Assembly: GCF_000970325.1 (NCBI RefSeq)
Contig: NZ_CP009518.1
Span: 1,798,001 to 1,862,000, forward strand
From: Methanococcoides methylutens MM1
GTDB taxonomy: Archaea > Halobacteriota > Methanosarcinia > Methanosarcinales > Methanosarcinaceae
Direction: 5' to 3'
DNA: 64,000 nt
Part shown: piece after piece, positions 1 through 8,512 of the stretch
Position numbering within the stretch: the first letter of the stretch is position 1
How the letters are laid out: every line of letters begins with the position of its first letter
Translations under genes and position numbers: made by a program
The notes under the pieces: model-generated
What the model saw: the letters and a program-made list of their open reading frames with translations, nothing else
What the model was told of the DNA's origin: nothing
Database searches by the model: none

Positions 1-83
1 TCGATGTGTGACATCTCATGAGAACTGGGTTCGTCGGCGAGAACACCCGCAACGAATTCCCTGGTCCTTTCTATAAGATCCAT
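1..83 (-). CDS. HD-domain hydrolase, N-terminal fragment (cut by window edge)
   Basis: Reading leftward from an ATG at 83, 27 codons are open to the window edge. The visible residues begin MDLIERTREFVAG and reach SSHEMSHI, which resembles the start of HD-superfamily metal phosphohydrolases, where a His-rich stretch precedes the RV helix. The start lies 8 bases after the stop codon of the phosphopantothenate synthetase gene, so the two are probably co-transcribed. The HD pair itself is outside the window, so the family call is an inference from a short N-terminus. Confidence 0.45.
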   Translation of the reverse strand, partial: MDLIERTREFVAGVLADEPSSHEMSHI

Positions 84-91
84 GAGATACC

Positions 92-844
92 TCACAGACC
101 TGAAAGTTCTTCAAGTTTTCTTATCATCTGCCGAACTGCATCGGAAAGAGTATGAGAGTTGTCATGCCCTTCAACAAGAGTTCGTAGTTCAGCTTCATCA
201 AGTCCTTTCATCTCATGAGAAAGAGAAATCATATTTTCCACAGCCCGTATCACATTGTCCACGATGGTCACCGTAGCTGTACGTGACGTACGTGATAGGG
301 GGTTCAGGTCGATGGTTATAACCCTTTTTCCCATATCAACAAGTGCCTGACACCTGTCCCCGTCTTCGAGAGGAACAAGCACCACGTCCGCATTGTAGAT
401 CCCTTCACTATCCACGATGCCCCTGCTGTGTTGCAGGTCAAGGCGTGCATCAGCCCTGCTGCCAAGAACCTCCGATGCACCATTGGTCTTCAGATGTTCG
501 ATTATCCGGTTGACACGCCCTTCGGTCCTGTGGAACAGGTTAACTTCAAGAAGAGCACCTGTAGCCTCAGACAATCGTACAAGAGAATCCGGAACGAGAG
601 CCGCTGCATTGCCATTCACGGACAATACAGGGTGCTCTGCAAGAAGCAGCATGGCAACCGCCACTTTCTCTGCCATAAGAGCAGAGTCAGTCGTCTGCTC
701 GCCGATCAGGTAGTCGAAGCATTCGCCCCGACCCTGTGCGACCAGACCCTGCTGGCTTGTGATTCCCAGTTCTACGCCTTCGACTATCTTCTCCCGCGTC
801 ATAAGGGACGCATACCTTGGATGATCTTTCGGGATCTCGCTCAT
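92..844 (-). CDS. 4-phosphopantoate--beta-alanine ligase (phosphopantothenate synthetase)
   Basis: This 250-residue protein has the length and sequence character of the archaeal phosphopantothenate synthetase family (COG1701). That enzyme joins 4-phosphopantoate and beta-alanine with ATP, replacing bacterial PanC. Recognisable blocks include SVNGNAAAL near residue 75, NLFHRTEGR near 101, and LVPLEDGDRCQALVDMGK with IDLNPLSRTSRTA in the C-terminal half. Pantoate kinase and CoaBC are encoded just upstream on the same strand, which together gives pantoate to phosphopantetheine. No clear Shine-Dalgarno precedes the ATG, so the transcript may be leaderless or coupled to the gene before it. Confidence 0.93.
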   Translation of the reverse strand: MSEIPKDHPRYASLMTREKIVEGVELGITSQQGLVAQGRGECFDYLIGEQTTDSALMAEKVAVAMLLLAEHPVLSVNGNAAALVPDSLVRLSEATGALLEVNLFHRTEGRVNRIIEHLKTNGASEVLGSRADARLDLQHSRGIVDSEGIYNADVVLVPLEDGDRCQALVDMGKRVITIDLNPLSRTSRTATVTIVDNVIRAVENMISLSHEMKGLDEAELRTLVEGHDNSHTLSDAVRQMIRKLEELSGL

Positions 845-861
845 ATTAAATACCGCACTTA

Positions 862-1812
862 TCAGTTAGTAGCATCCAGGATAATTCCCTGATCAGCAGG
901 AACTATCAATGTCTGGACTTCCTGTCCATCAAGCATCTGGATATACTTATAGTTGATAAGTTTAGGGTTCTTTGCAAGTTCCGCGTTTATCAGGCGTAGA
1001 GCTTCGGCCTCTCCGGTTGCACGTACAATGGTCGCATTAGCAGCACCGTTAGCCTCAATGATCTTCCTTTCAGCCTCAAGCTGTTCTTTCTGCTTTACAA
1101 AGACCATCCTCTGGGCCTCCTGATCTGCCTGAAGCTTGGACTCGATAGCATCAGCCACCTTTTCCGGCAACCTAACGTTCCTGAGAAGAACCTCTTCAAC
1201 GATTATGCCATCCTCAAGAAGAGCAGCTTCCATTTCCTCACGCATCTCGGTTGCAACCAGTTCCCTTTGTTCACCATAGACTTCCATAGCAGTGTTCCTG
1301 GAAACAACTTCCCTGATCACCGATTTTATCGTAGGCCTGATGATCTTTTCCGCATAGCCCGTTCCGAGATTCTTGTGAACCACGCTTGCATCCTCTGAAA
1401 CAAGCCTGTACCTCACACTAATATCAAGACCAAGGGTCAATCCTTCGTTAGTCAATGCATTGATCTGGTCATCACCTACAACTTCACCTTCGGAAGTTCT
1501 TGCACTCATGGTATAGACCTCACTTCTTACTGAATACTTGGTCACAGACACCCATGGAGGTACAATATGCAGACCTTCACCAAGCTCATCGTCCTGAACA
1601 CCGCCAAACTGGCTGAACTTTACACCCACCTCACCGGCACCGATCGAAACGAAGATCGACCCAAAAACCACAGAAAAAATGATCAATATCGCCAGAACAA
1701 TACCTGCACCGCGAAGAATTACCCCTGCCATTGGAGGTATCTTGATCTCGGGTATAGACGGTCTCCTTTCATCATCGGGATCTTTGATGTCCCAATCATC
1801 TTCCATTACCAT
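862..1812 (-). CDS. SPFH/Band 7 (prohibitin-like) membrane protein
   Basis: The protein has 316 residues: an acidic cytoplasmic N-terminus, one hydrophobic segment at about residues 29-55, an SPFH domain (about 56-230, containing GEGLHIVPPWV and a conserved RPTIKSVIREVVS block), and a coiled-coil tail rich in Glu, Lys and Ala (about 225-290). This matches prohibitin-type Band 7 proteins, which oligomerise at membranes and often modulate proteases. The start has a good ribosome site (AAGGAGTG, 7 bases before the ATG). The gene sits between pantoate kinase and phosphopantothenate synthetase on the same strand, an unexplained guest in a CoA biosynthesis cluster. No NfeD or protease partner is adjacent, so its specific role is unknown. 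Confidence 0.88.
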   Translation of the reverse strand: MVMEDDWDIKDPDDERRPSIPEIKIPPMAGVILRGAGIVLAILIIFSVVFGSIFVSIGAGEVGVKFSQFGGVQDDELGEGLHIVPPWVSVTKYSVRSEVYTMSARTSEGEVVGDDQINALTNEGLTLGLDISVRYRLVSEDASVVHKNLGTGYAEKIIRPTIKSVIREVVSRNTAMEVYGEQRELVATEMREEMEAALLEDGIIVEEVLLRNVRLPEKVADAIESKLQADQEAQRMVFVKQKEQLEAERKIIEANGAANATIVRATGEAEALRLINAELAKNPKLINYKYIQMLDGQEVQTLIVPADQGIILDATN

Positions 1813-1926
1813 AACATTTCACTCCTTTGTATGATGTAATAAACTGAATGAATTAAGAAGTACGTTCTTTTTATTAATAGTTGTTTCGCATTATTGCGAA
1901 CTAATGTAGGGATCTATTTGTAAATT

Positions 1927-2799
1927 TCAAGGATGTTGATAAGACGACGTTACCCTATAAGTAGTAACCTTTCCAAAAGTTGAGAGAACTTCAACAATGT
2001 CTTCCTCTGCATCATTCGCCGAGCAGGCAAATACAGTCTCCCCAAGCATTGCCTGGGAAGCCATACCACCTGCAGAATCTACTGCTTCGATTGCGTCCAT
2101 TACACGATCGCTCGCAAGACCGCACTTTAGAGTGAACTGTTTTGACAGGTGCATGAAATTCTCAACTGTAGGACGGGATAACAAAGCAAGCAATGCTGAC
2201 CTACCTGCAGAATTTACTTCCTTCATGATCACAGGATCACTCAGCACAGAACCCGTGGAAAGCTCACCAAGGACTATACAATGTACATTAAATGATGGTG
2301 TTGGAACACGATCAAGAACTCCGTGAGGAGGACACCCAGGAGACCTCCTGATAGGCATGCCACCAAAATACTGGCCCTCCACATCCCCCATGCCGCTACC
2401 GTTAATAACTTCAGCTATATGCACAGTCTCCACGATCTGATTGGACGTCATACCAAGCGAGAAAGCATCATTGAGCGCATAGGCTGTGCTCAGAGCACCT
2501 GCTGCCGATGCACCAAACCCGCAGCCGACCGGTATTGAGGAAGTGCATTCCACACGGACGGGAAAGTCCACGAGCTGTTCTATGACAGAGCGGGTAGTTT
2601 CTGCCCGAGCAGGAATACCATCAAGAATTATCTCGGTGTTTTCCGTGTAACCTGTAACAACGGTATCGATGCCACCATTAATAACAATGCCACAACCTGT
2701 TGACCCCTTTCGACGTGGGTCCGGGTCATCATGTATCTCAAAAAAACCGGTGATATGCCCCGGCGCAAAGGCCCTGCCTGCAGAAATCTCAGTTAACAT
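1927..2799 (-). CDS. pantoate kinase (GHMP family)
   Basis: This is a 290-residue GHMP-family kinase. The nucleotide-binding loop is visible as PVGCGFGASAAGAL at about residues 90-103, after an N-terminal AGRAFAPGHITGFF block typical of archaeal pantoate kinase (PoK), which makes 4-phosphopantoate for CoA synthesis. I place the start at the ATG at 2799, five bases after the coaBC stop, with AGGAA about 10 bases upstream. A longer reading from 2832 would overlap coaBC by 29 bases and adds residues not expected in the family. Together with CoaBC and phosphopantothenate synthetase it completes three consecutive steps of archaeal CoA synthesis. Confidence 0.92.
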   Translation of the reverse strand: MLTEISAGRAFAPGHITGFFEIHDDPDPRRKGSTGCGIVINGGIDTVVTGYTENTEIILDGIPARAETTRSVIEQLVDFPVRVECTSSIPVGCGFGASAAGALSTAYALNDAFSLGMTSNQIVETVHIAEVINGSGMGDVEGQYFGGMPIRRSPGCPPHGVLDRVPTPSFNVHCIVLGELSTGSVLSDPVIMKEVNSAGRSALLALLSRPTVENFMHLSKQFTLKCGLASDRVMDAIEAVDSAGGMASQAMLGETVFACSANDAEEDIVEVLSTFGKVTTYRVTSSYQHP

Positions 2800-2803
2800 C
2801 TGA

Positions 2804-4033
2804 TCAGTTTTTCCTGAATATCTCTTCCACATTGTCTGCCAGAGTCTCGGCTATCAGCCTTTTGTTACCGCTTACATGGGTGATCGCATCATCCCTTGCA
2901 GAGATGATATGAACATCATTCTCCACGGTACCCATCCCGGTAATGCTAACCTCGTTTGCAACTACCATGTCAAGGTCAGCAGCCTCAAGGGACTCTCTTG
3001 CACGTGTGATAAGCTCAGCTTCTGTGATGCCTGCCTCTGCCTTGAAACCAACAATAGAAATTTCAGGATATGCATTGCGCACTTCTCTTATCAATTTGCG
3101 GGTGCTCCTGAACTTAAGGGAAAGGTCTTCACCAGATTTTATCTTACTTTCACTGGCATCAAGAGTGTAATCTGAAATAGCTGCCGCACTTATCAGCATG
3201 TCATATCCATGCTCAAGTTCCCTTAGGGTTGCATCGATCATCTCACCGGCACTTTCAACAAGGATCTCGTTCACACCTTCGGAGTCCAGTCTGCCATTGT
3301 GGACAACCGTGACCTCGGCACCACGACGATAGAATTCCATGGCTATCTCCCTGCCGGTGCGGCCTGAGGAACGATTTGTGATCACACGAATAGGATCTAT
3401 GGATTCTGCTGTTGCACCGCTTGTGATCAGTACCTTCTTCCCCAAAAGTGTGCTGCTGCCAAGGGAACGTTCCACTTCAAGCAATATCTGATCATTGGAT
3501 GCGATCTTCGCGATCCCCTCTTCAAGATGTGGACCCACAAATGTGACATCCCAGTCCTGAAGCTTGTTAATGTTCTCCATCACAGCAGGATGCTCATACA
3601 TGGAATTGTGCATTGCCGGAACAACGATCACAGGTGCACCTTCTCCCATGGCCGTGGTCGCAAACGTCGTAACAGGAGTATCATCGATGCCATATGCCAT
3701 CTTTCCAATCGTATTGGCAGTCGCCGGTGCCACAAGGAGAAGGTCTGCACAACCTTCGGAACCAAAGAACTTCACATGTTCGACCTCACCGGTGATCTCA
3801 GTGATAACATCATGCCCGGTAGCATAATGCAATGCATAAGGATGAAGGATATGTTGTGCCTCTTTACTCATCACCGCATAGACCTCTGCTCCGTTGCGTA
3901 TAAGCTCACGTGCAAGTTCAACAACACGTACTGCAGCTATGCTGCCGGTAACAGCAATGACAATGACCTTTCCGGAAAGGGAAGCACTGCTCTGACCCTT
4001 TATCCACATAGTAGGATGACGTGACATATTCAT
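2804..4033 (-). CDS. coaBC: bifunctional phosphopantothenoylcysteine decarboxylase / phosphopantothenate--cysteine ligase
   Basis: CoaBC ligates cysteine to 4'-phosphopantothenate and decarboxylates the product to 4'-phosphopantetheine. The N-terminal flavin domain shows the VTGSIAAVRVVELAREL block, APATANTIGKMAYG, and PAMHNSMYEHPAV (CoaC region with the catalytic Asn-containing loop). The C-terminal ligase domain starts near KVLITSGATAESIDPIRVITNRSSG. The open frame runs to 4357, but those extra 108 codons lie antisense to the next gene and are low-complexity Ser/Phe. The real start is the ATG at 4033 (or 4027), preceded by GTGGA. Transcription is divergent from the Vms1-like gene. Confidence 0.93.
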   Translation of the reverse strand: MNMSRHPTMWIKGQSSASLSGKVIVIAVTGSIAAVRVVELARELIRNGAEVYAVMSKEAQHILHPYALHYATGHDVITEITGEVEHVKFFGSEGCADLLLVAPATANTIGKMAYGIDDTPVTTFATTAMGEGAPVIVVPAMHNSMYEHPAVMENINKLQDWDVTFVGPHLEEGIAKIASNDQILLEVERSLGSSTLLGKKVLITSGATAESIDPIRVITNRSSGRTGREIAMEFYRRGAEVTVVHNGRLDSEGVNEILVESAGEMIDATLRELEHGYDMLISAAAISDYTLDASESKIKSGEDLSLKFRSTRKLIREVRNAYPEISIVGFKAEAGITEAELITRARESLEAADLDMVVANEVSITGMGTVENDVHIISARDDAITHVSGNKRLIAETLADNVEEIFRKN

Positions 4034-4127
4034 CAAATCCACTTTGTGTTCTAATGATAAGTAGCTTACTGAGATTCTTCTTAAAAACGGCATTCTTTTT
4101 ATTCCTGAAACGCTTAAATTGAGACGA

Positions 4128-5141
4128 ATGTCCGGAAAAAAGAAAGTCGCAGGAAACCTGGGCTCATTGCTTAACAAATATTCAGGAAAGGAAAAACTGG
4201 AGGACGAGATAGACAAGCTCCAGTCACACATCCTTGAGCTGGAGATCGACAGGAAAAGGTTCGAGAAGAACGAGAACACTGCAAAACGTGCCCTTGCTGC
4301 AAAGCAGGAAGCTGAAGAGAATCTCAAGGCAGCGAACGTGAAGATCGAAACGCTCACACACCAGCTTGAAGGAAAGAAAGCAGAGGTTTCAGAGGAGATC
4401 TCATTTACACTTATCGAAGAGATCGTTCTGCCGAAGATGAAAAACTATACATCACAGGTGGCATCCGTCAGATCGGACCATGATTCACTGATAACTGCAT
4501 ATATTACTAAAAAGGAGATGAATTTGAATGCAGGAATCTCAAAAGATGTCATGGAAGAACTGGACCAGAACAGCCAGTACCTGCTTCAAAAGATCAGGTC
4601 TGACACAGGATATGTAATGTTCTATGACAGGATGCAGATGATACAAGAAGTCATAGTCCCCCCTATTCCTTTCGAAAGAAGTTCCATAGGAATATCAGAT
4701 TCATTCATTACTGAGCAGCTAAATGAAACTCTCACAAAGGACATCAATGTATGTGTCCTGGCAGCCCACGCCGGAGAATCGCTTATAGGCATCTCTTCTG
4801 ACAGGACAGCATTTGACGAGGACATGGTCATCAGGAGCAGTGTTAAGGCAAAGCACACAAAAGGTGGTTTCAGCCAGAGACGCTTTGAAAGGCTCAGGGA
4901 TGAGGATATCGACCACCATGTTGAGAAGGTAAAGAACGCTCTGAAGAACATGCTCGAGCAGGCCACAGTTGAAATTGACATGATTATCGCTTGCGGGGAT
5001 ACCGTACTGGCAAATTACATCCTTGAGAACATAGATACTGATATTGCAATCCTGGAAAGGAACATTGATGCCAGGATAGAAAAACACGATACGAACAGTA
5101 TATTAAGAAGTCTCTTCAGCTGTCGCCGATATAAACTTTGA
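4128..5141 (+). CDS. Vms1/ANKZF1-like archaeal release factor (VLRF1 type, eRF1-related)
   Basis: This 337-residue protein starts with a long coiled coil (about residues 22-90) and ends in an eRF1-like domain. The diagnostic element is KGGFSQRRFER at 245-255, matching the loop with a conserved Gln (here Q250) that Vms1-family proteins use to free peptide from stalled tRNA. It is followed by HHVEKVKNAL and a DMIIACGD block. By family knowledge it acts as a peptidyl-tRNA hydrolase in ribosome rescue. The ATG at 4128 is preferred over an upstream in-frame TTG at 4119. No clear Shine-Dalgarno is seen, so the gene may be leaderless. RlmE is encoded two genes downstream, consistent with a ribosome role. 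Confidence 0.78.
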   Translation: MSGKKKVAGNLGSLLNKYSGKEKLEDEIDKLQSHILELEIDRKRFEKNENTAKRALAAKQEAEENLKAANVKIETLTHQLEGKKAEVSEEISFTLIEEIVLPKMKNYTSQVASVRSDHDSLITAYITKKEMNLNAGISKDVMEELDQNSQYLLQKIRSDTGYVMFYDRMQMIQEVIVPPIPFERSSIGISDSFITEQLNETLTKDINVCVLAAHAGESLIGISSDRTAFDEDMVIRSSVKAKHTKGGFSQRRFERLRDEDIDHHVEKVKNALKNMLEQATVEIDMIIACGDTVLANYILENIDTDIAILERNIDARIEKHDTNSILRSLFSCRRYKL

Positions 5142-5152
5142 AAGGAGAGAAC

Positions 5153-5767
5153 ATGGTACAACCGGAAGAAATAGAAGGCATGGTTGACGCGCTTGGGGCT
5201 GTCACATATAAAGAAATAGTAGAGTTCGTTCAGGAACTTGCCTACACCAGGGAAGAGGATGTACCCGAAGAGGAAGAGATCTCAAAGTTGCTGGAAAAAG
5301 CAGTTTCCGAGCACCTTCTTGAGACAATAACTTCCAGGGAGCTCAGTGAATCGGATTCGGAAGCAGGATACGAAGTCGAAAAAGAAGAGGAAGGAAAGGA
5401 AGAACAAGAACTGATCAACTACTATATAGTGGGACCAAATGCATTCCCGGACTTCCCTTTTGACCTTAGCGAAGTGATCGATATCCTGAAACTAGACCGC
5501 CGAGAGGTCGATCCGGATAAACTGACCAGGAAGTTCTCCAGAAGGCTGAAAGCCAAGATCACAAAGCTCGAGCATAATATAGAGGCATTCGCTAAAGGAG
5601 AGGACAACGCCATTGACATCCCCACCCTTGAACACAGGTACAGCGATCTGCTAAACCTTTACTATGATTATGATTCATGGATCGAGGGCGGATTTCCAGA
5701 GATGGAGGAGGAGGTGCTGGCCATCAGCAAACATATTGATGCCCTGGGAGCAGCACAAGATATTTGA
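5153..5767 (+). CDS. conserved acidic protein of unknown function with winged-helix-like N-terminus
   Basis: The 204-residue product has no family I can name. The first 60 residues (VDALGAVTYKEIVEFVQELA and what follows) look like a small helical winged-helix fold. Residues 65-85 are a Glu-rich linker, and the C-terminal 110 residues are predicted helical with DILKLDRREVDPDKL and an RRLKAKITKLEHNI helix. The ATG at 5153 has AAAGGAGAG just upstream, which decides it against the TTG at 5138 that overlaps the previous stop. It lies between the Vms1-like release factor and rlmE, so a ribosome-related role is a reasonable guess from context only. Confidence 0.75.
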   Translation: MVQPEEIEGMVDALGAVTYKEIVEFVQELAYTREEDVPEEEEISKLLEKAVSEHLLETITSRELSESDSEAGYEVEKEEEGKEEQELINYYIVGPNAFPDFPFDLSEVIDILKLDRREVDPDKLTRKFSRRLKAKITKLEHNIEAFAKGEDNAIDIPTLEHRYSDLLNLYYDYDSWIEGGFPEMEEEVLAISKHIDALGAAQDI

Positions 5768-5798
5768 TGTTTGTATGCGATGAGAGGTGAAGATAGAC

Positions 5799-6587
5799 AT
5801 GGCAAGGCATAGAAGAGATACCTATTACTGGCGTGCAAAAGATGAAGGATACCGTTCAAGGGCAGCCTACAAGCTTTTCCAGATCAACGATAAATTCAAT
5901 GTCATAAAGGAAGGCGACACAGTGGTAGATCTTGGTGCCGCACCTGGGGGCTGGCTTGAGGTCGTAAAGAAGCTCACAGACGGGAAGATCGTCGGAGTAG
6001 ACCTTCGTCGCATCAAGGATATCGAAGGCATAGAAACGATCAAAGGGGACATAACCTCCGATGTGACTATCAAGAAGATAATCGACCTGGTCGGCGAGGA
6101 CGGAGCTGATGTTGTCATCTGTGATGCTGCACCGAACCTGTCCGGAAACTGGAGCCTTGACCATGCACGATCCATAGACCTTACCACATCTGCACTGGAA
6201 TGCGCAAAGAAGATTCTCAAACCCAACGGGCACTTTATTGTAAAGGTTTTCCAGGGAGATATGTTCAAGGATTACATGGATAAAGTTCGTGAAAACTTTT
6301 CATTTACCAAGGCATATTCACCACATGCCTCAAGGTCCGAAAGTGCAGAGATATATGTGATCGGAAAGAAATTCCTCACTGCACCACTTCGCAGGAATGA
6401 CAAGTTTGATGTTGTCATCAAGGAAATGGGAGCCAGTGGAGATGGCATTGCCTATGTTGAAGATTTCGTTGTGTTTGTAAAAGAGGCTGAAAAAGGTGAA
6501 GCGGTGAAGATCCAGATAACTGATGTCAAACCAAATTTTGCATTTGCAAAGGTCATTGAACGCGGTGAAGAGCAATCATCGGACTGA
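5799..6587 (+). CDS. rlmE: 23S rRNA (uridine-2'-O-)-methyltransferase RlmE (FtsJ) with C-terminal TRAM domain
   Basis: RlmE uses SAM to methylate the ribose of a conserved uridine in the 23S rRNA A-loop. The SAM site is seen as VDLGAAPGGWLEVV (about residues 43-56), the catalytic Asp region as VVICDAAPNLSGN, and the catalytic Lys as FIVKVFQGD. After residue about 200 a TRAM RNA-binding domain follows (GASGDGIAYVEDFVVFV). This is the archaeal layout; bacterial RlmE lacks TRAM. A GAGGTGA site 7 bases before the ATG at 5799 sets the start. It is likely co-transcribed with the two upstream genes. Confidence 0.93.
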   Translation: MARHRRDTYYWRAKDEGYRSRAAYKLFQINDKFNVIKEGDTVVDLGAAPGGWLEVVKKLTDGKIVGVDLRRIKDIEGIETIKGDITSDVTIKKIIDLVGEDGADVVICDAAPNLSGNWSLDHARSIDLTTSALECAKKILKPNGHFIVKVFQGDMFKDYMDKVRENFSFTKAYSPHASRSESAEIYVIGKKFLTAPLRRNDKFDVVIKEMGASGDGIAYVEDFVVFVKEAEKGEAVKIQITDVKPNFAFAKVIERGEEQSSD

Positions 6588-6602
6588 ATAACTGAAAGTA
6601 GC

Positions 6603-6645
6603 CATATAAAAAAACAAAATAGACCCTTCAGCGGTCCTGAAGGGT
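6603..6645 (-). terminator. intrinsic terminator of the DUF211 gene, overlapping its stop codon
   Basis: A 9-bp perfect stem (6623-6631 with 6637-6645, 5-base loop) is followed on the minus strand by a T-rich tract with seven consecutive T. The TGA stop codon lies inside the structure, so part of the hairpin is coding. It separates convergent rlmE and DUF211 genes. Confidence 0.65.
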
Positions 6646-6927
6646 TGGCACTTCTTCTACAAGCCTGTTTCCTGCAGCAACTTCATCTATACTGTGCACA
6701 ACTGCACCAAGCTTTTCGATGGCCTGCCGAACCTCATTGTAATCGATCTGATCACCTTCGATGGTGATCTTGATGTTCTCTGTTTTCTGGTCAACCTCAT
6801 AGAGACCGATGTTCACACCAGTAATACCATTAATTACACCCAAGGTTTCCGCCAGTTCAATAGTAGAGGGATGGTGAGGCTTCAACACATCCAGAACCAA
6901 TCTTCTTATTCCTGTCAATTTATTCAT
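6628..6927 (-). CDS. DUF211 domain protein
   Basis: This is a 99-residue ferredoxin-fold-like protein that matches the archaeal DUF211 family in length and in its central [19 protein letters not shown] region (here [15 protein letters not shown]). The function is unknown; family structures form small oligomers with a possible ligand or metal site. The start is taken at the ATG at 6927. A TTG at 6936 is possible but less typical. TATA-like sequence lies at about 6965-6973 upstream. It is divergent from the PHP gene and convergent with rlmE. Confidence 0.82.
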   Translation of the reverse strand: MNKLTGIRRLVLDVLKPHHPSTIELAETLGVINGITGVNIGLYEVDQKTENIKITIEGDQIDYNEVRQAIEKLGAVVHSIDEVAAGNRLVEEVPTLQDR

Positions 6928-7055
6928 CCTTCCCAAAATTTCCGATAAGCTACGGAGAGTTTAGAGATATATAGATCATTTAGATCATCAGAAATTAGTT
7001 TTTCTCAGCAAACCTTATATAAATATTGACAGGAATACTGTTCGTACACAAACGA

Positions 7056-7063
7056 TTTATATT
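7056..7063 (+). promoter_or_regulatory. possible TATA box for the PHP-domain gene
   Basis: TTTATATT lies 51 bases before the ATG at 7114, in the right range for an archaeal TATA box with a short leader. A second AT-rich block (CTTATATAAATATT, 7017-7030) lies further up and could serve either strand. Confidence 0.35.
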
Positions 7064-7113
7064 GGAATGACATTTTAGGGACCATTCTTTTTACTAACTT
7101 TGCAGGTGAGCAA

Positions 7114-7752
7114 ATGATAGACCTACACACACACACCGTTTTCAGTGACGGAGAACTCATACCAAGCGAACTTGTGCGTCGTGCGGTTACTTTCGGATAC
7201 CGTGGCATCGGAATAACCGATCACGTTGATTATACCAACATCGAGCATGTCATCTCATGCGTAAAGAAAGCAAAGTATATGGAAGAGGTCATGGACATAA
7301 AGGTGCTTTCCGGAGTTGAGCTGACACACGTCCACCCTGCAAAGATAGCCCCACTTGCAAAGATGGCAAAGGAACTGGGAGCAGAGATCATTGTGGTCCA
7401 CGGAGAATCACCGGTGGAACCCGTCGCACCCGGAACAAATGCTGCAGCTGTTGCCTGTGAAGATGTCGACATCCTAGCACACCCCGGTTTCCTCACAACA
7501 GAAGAAGCTCAAATAGCAGTGGATAACGATGTCTGCATTGAGATCACCGCAAGGAACGGACACAACAGGACCAACGGACACGTTGCAAGGATCGCTAACG
7601 AGGTCGGAGCCACAATGGTAGTGGATACCGACACCCACAGTCCGGATAATCTTATCACAAAAGAAACGGCCCTGAAAGTGGCAATGGGAGCCGGGCTTAC
7701 AGAAAGCCAGGCAAAGCAGGTGCTTGAGAACTCAGTACGCTTTATCCAGTGA
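7114..7752 (+). CDS. PHP-domain metal-dependent phosphoesterase (histidinol-phosphatase-like)
   Basis: The 212-residue protein is a single PHP domain. The metal-binding HxH is at the start (DLHTHTVFSDGE), followed by GITDHVDY, SGVELTHVH, VVHGES, ILAHPGF and a C-terminal DTDTHSPDN. PHP proteins hydrolyse phosphoesters at a trinuclear metal centre. Histidinol phosphatase is one option, but small stand-alone archaeal PHP proteins have varied or unknown substrates. GGTGAG before the ATG supports the start. It is transcribed alone, with terminator hairpins downstream. Confidence 0.88.
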   Translation: MIDLHTHTVFSDGELIPSELVRRAVTFGYRGIGITDHVDYTNIEHVISCVKKAKYMEEVMDIKVLSGVELTHVHPAKIAPLAKMAKELGAEIIVVHGESPVEPVAPGTNAAAVACEDVDILAHPGFLTTEEAQIAVDNDVCIEITARNGHNRTNGHVARIANEVGATMVVDTDTHSPDNLITKETALKVAMGAGLTESQAKQVLENSVRFIQ

Positions 7753-7760
7753 TTTCAGGA

Positions 7761-7830
7761 AGATCCTATCGCAGGATCTGAGAAGAACACACATTAGTGT
7801 CGGCATGTTCCGGCACATAATTCTTTTTTT
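7761..7830 (+). terminator. terminator region after the PHP gene (two hairpins, T-run)
   Basis: A 7-bp stem with a 5-base loop (AGATCCT, 7761-7767, with 7773-7779) is followed by a second stem (TGTCGG 7798-7803 with CCGGCA 7810-7815, one G-U pair) and then a run of seven T ending at 7830. The region separates two convergent genes. Confidence 0.55.
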
Positions 7831-7878
7831 ATTTCTTATATCTACAAGAGTACTTTCATTTTTTAAAAGACACTAACC

Positions 7879-8478
7879 TTAAAAGTGACTGAGGGTCTTC
7901 TTACCCTCATCAAAAACAAGCTCAAAGGTAAACTTCCCGCTGATCGGGCCTTCTATCACAACGCCTTCACTGGTGTTGCTATTCGGATAAGCCCCTTCAT
8001 GGAAGATCCATACCCCATCTTCATCCCGAGCACCTTTCCTGAAATCCACCGACTCCCCACTGATAAGTGCACGTGTTTTGAAACCGCTGGCATATCCGCA
8101 GAGGATGGTATTGTCTTCCACGGACCATTCGGTATTCGAAATGTTACCATCACCATCCGGGTCAGGATCAACACCAAAAGAAACATAACTGACATGCTCA
8201 GGCAGGGAAAGTTCCACAGTGCACATCGAACCGTCTGTCCCTTTCGAAAATATCTCTCTTGCATAACCATGTTGTATTGAAGAGATCTTCAGGGCAGCTT
8301 CCTCAAGTTGCCTGTCAATATCAGTGTCATCCACCACAGGAGCAATGTTGTTCCATGCAGCAGATGCGAGCAAAATAACCAGTGCAGTAATTGTGAGGTA
8401 AACAACCATCTTCAGCGGAATGGTGTCCACACCACGCGTATCCTCGAGAAAACGTTGAAGGTTGCCCACGATCACCAC
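7879..8478 (-). CDS. type IV pilin-like membrane-anchored protein
   Basis: The product is about 199 residues with a short N-terminus ending in TRG (residues 14-16), then a 20-residue hydrophobic helix (about 22-42), then an extracellular-looking beta-rich domain with two Cys. RG followed by V-D-T-I-P is the kind of site cut by the archaeal prepilin peptidase PibD/ArlK. The start is uncertain: three in-frame GTG codons (8478, 8475, 8469) are available and none has a good Shine-Dalgarno. It lies 34 bases after rdgB and may be the last gene of the kae1-bud32-rdgB operon. The function is unknown. Confidence 0.65.
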   Translation of the reverse strand: MVIVGNLQRFLEDTRGVDTIPLKMVVYLTITALVILLASAAWNNIAPVVDDTDIDRQLEEAALKISSIQHGYAREIFSKGTDGSMCTVELSLPEHVSYVSFGVDPDPDGDGNISNTEWSVEDNTILCGYASGFKTRALISGESVDFRKGARDEDGVWIFHEGAYPNSNTSEGVVIEGPISGKFTFELVFDEGKKTLSHF

Positions 8479-8512
8479 AACTGTTCAGGTCACAATTACT
8501 TACCGGACAATA

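Noticed and set aside
3527..4024. 165-codon plus-strand ORF inside coaBC
   Set aside because: Antisense shadow; the real protein on the minus strand has clear CoaBC motifs.
4034..4357. N-terminal extension of coaBC by 108 codons
   Set aside because: It is antisense to the Vms1-like gene, composed of Ser/Phe low-complexity residues, and the family starts near the ATG at 4033.
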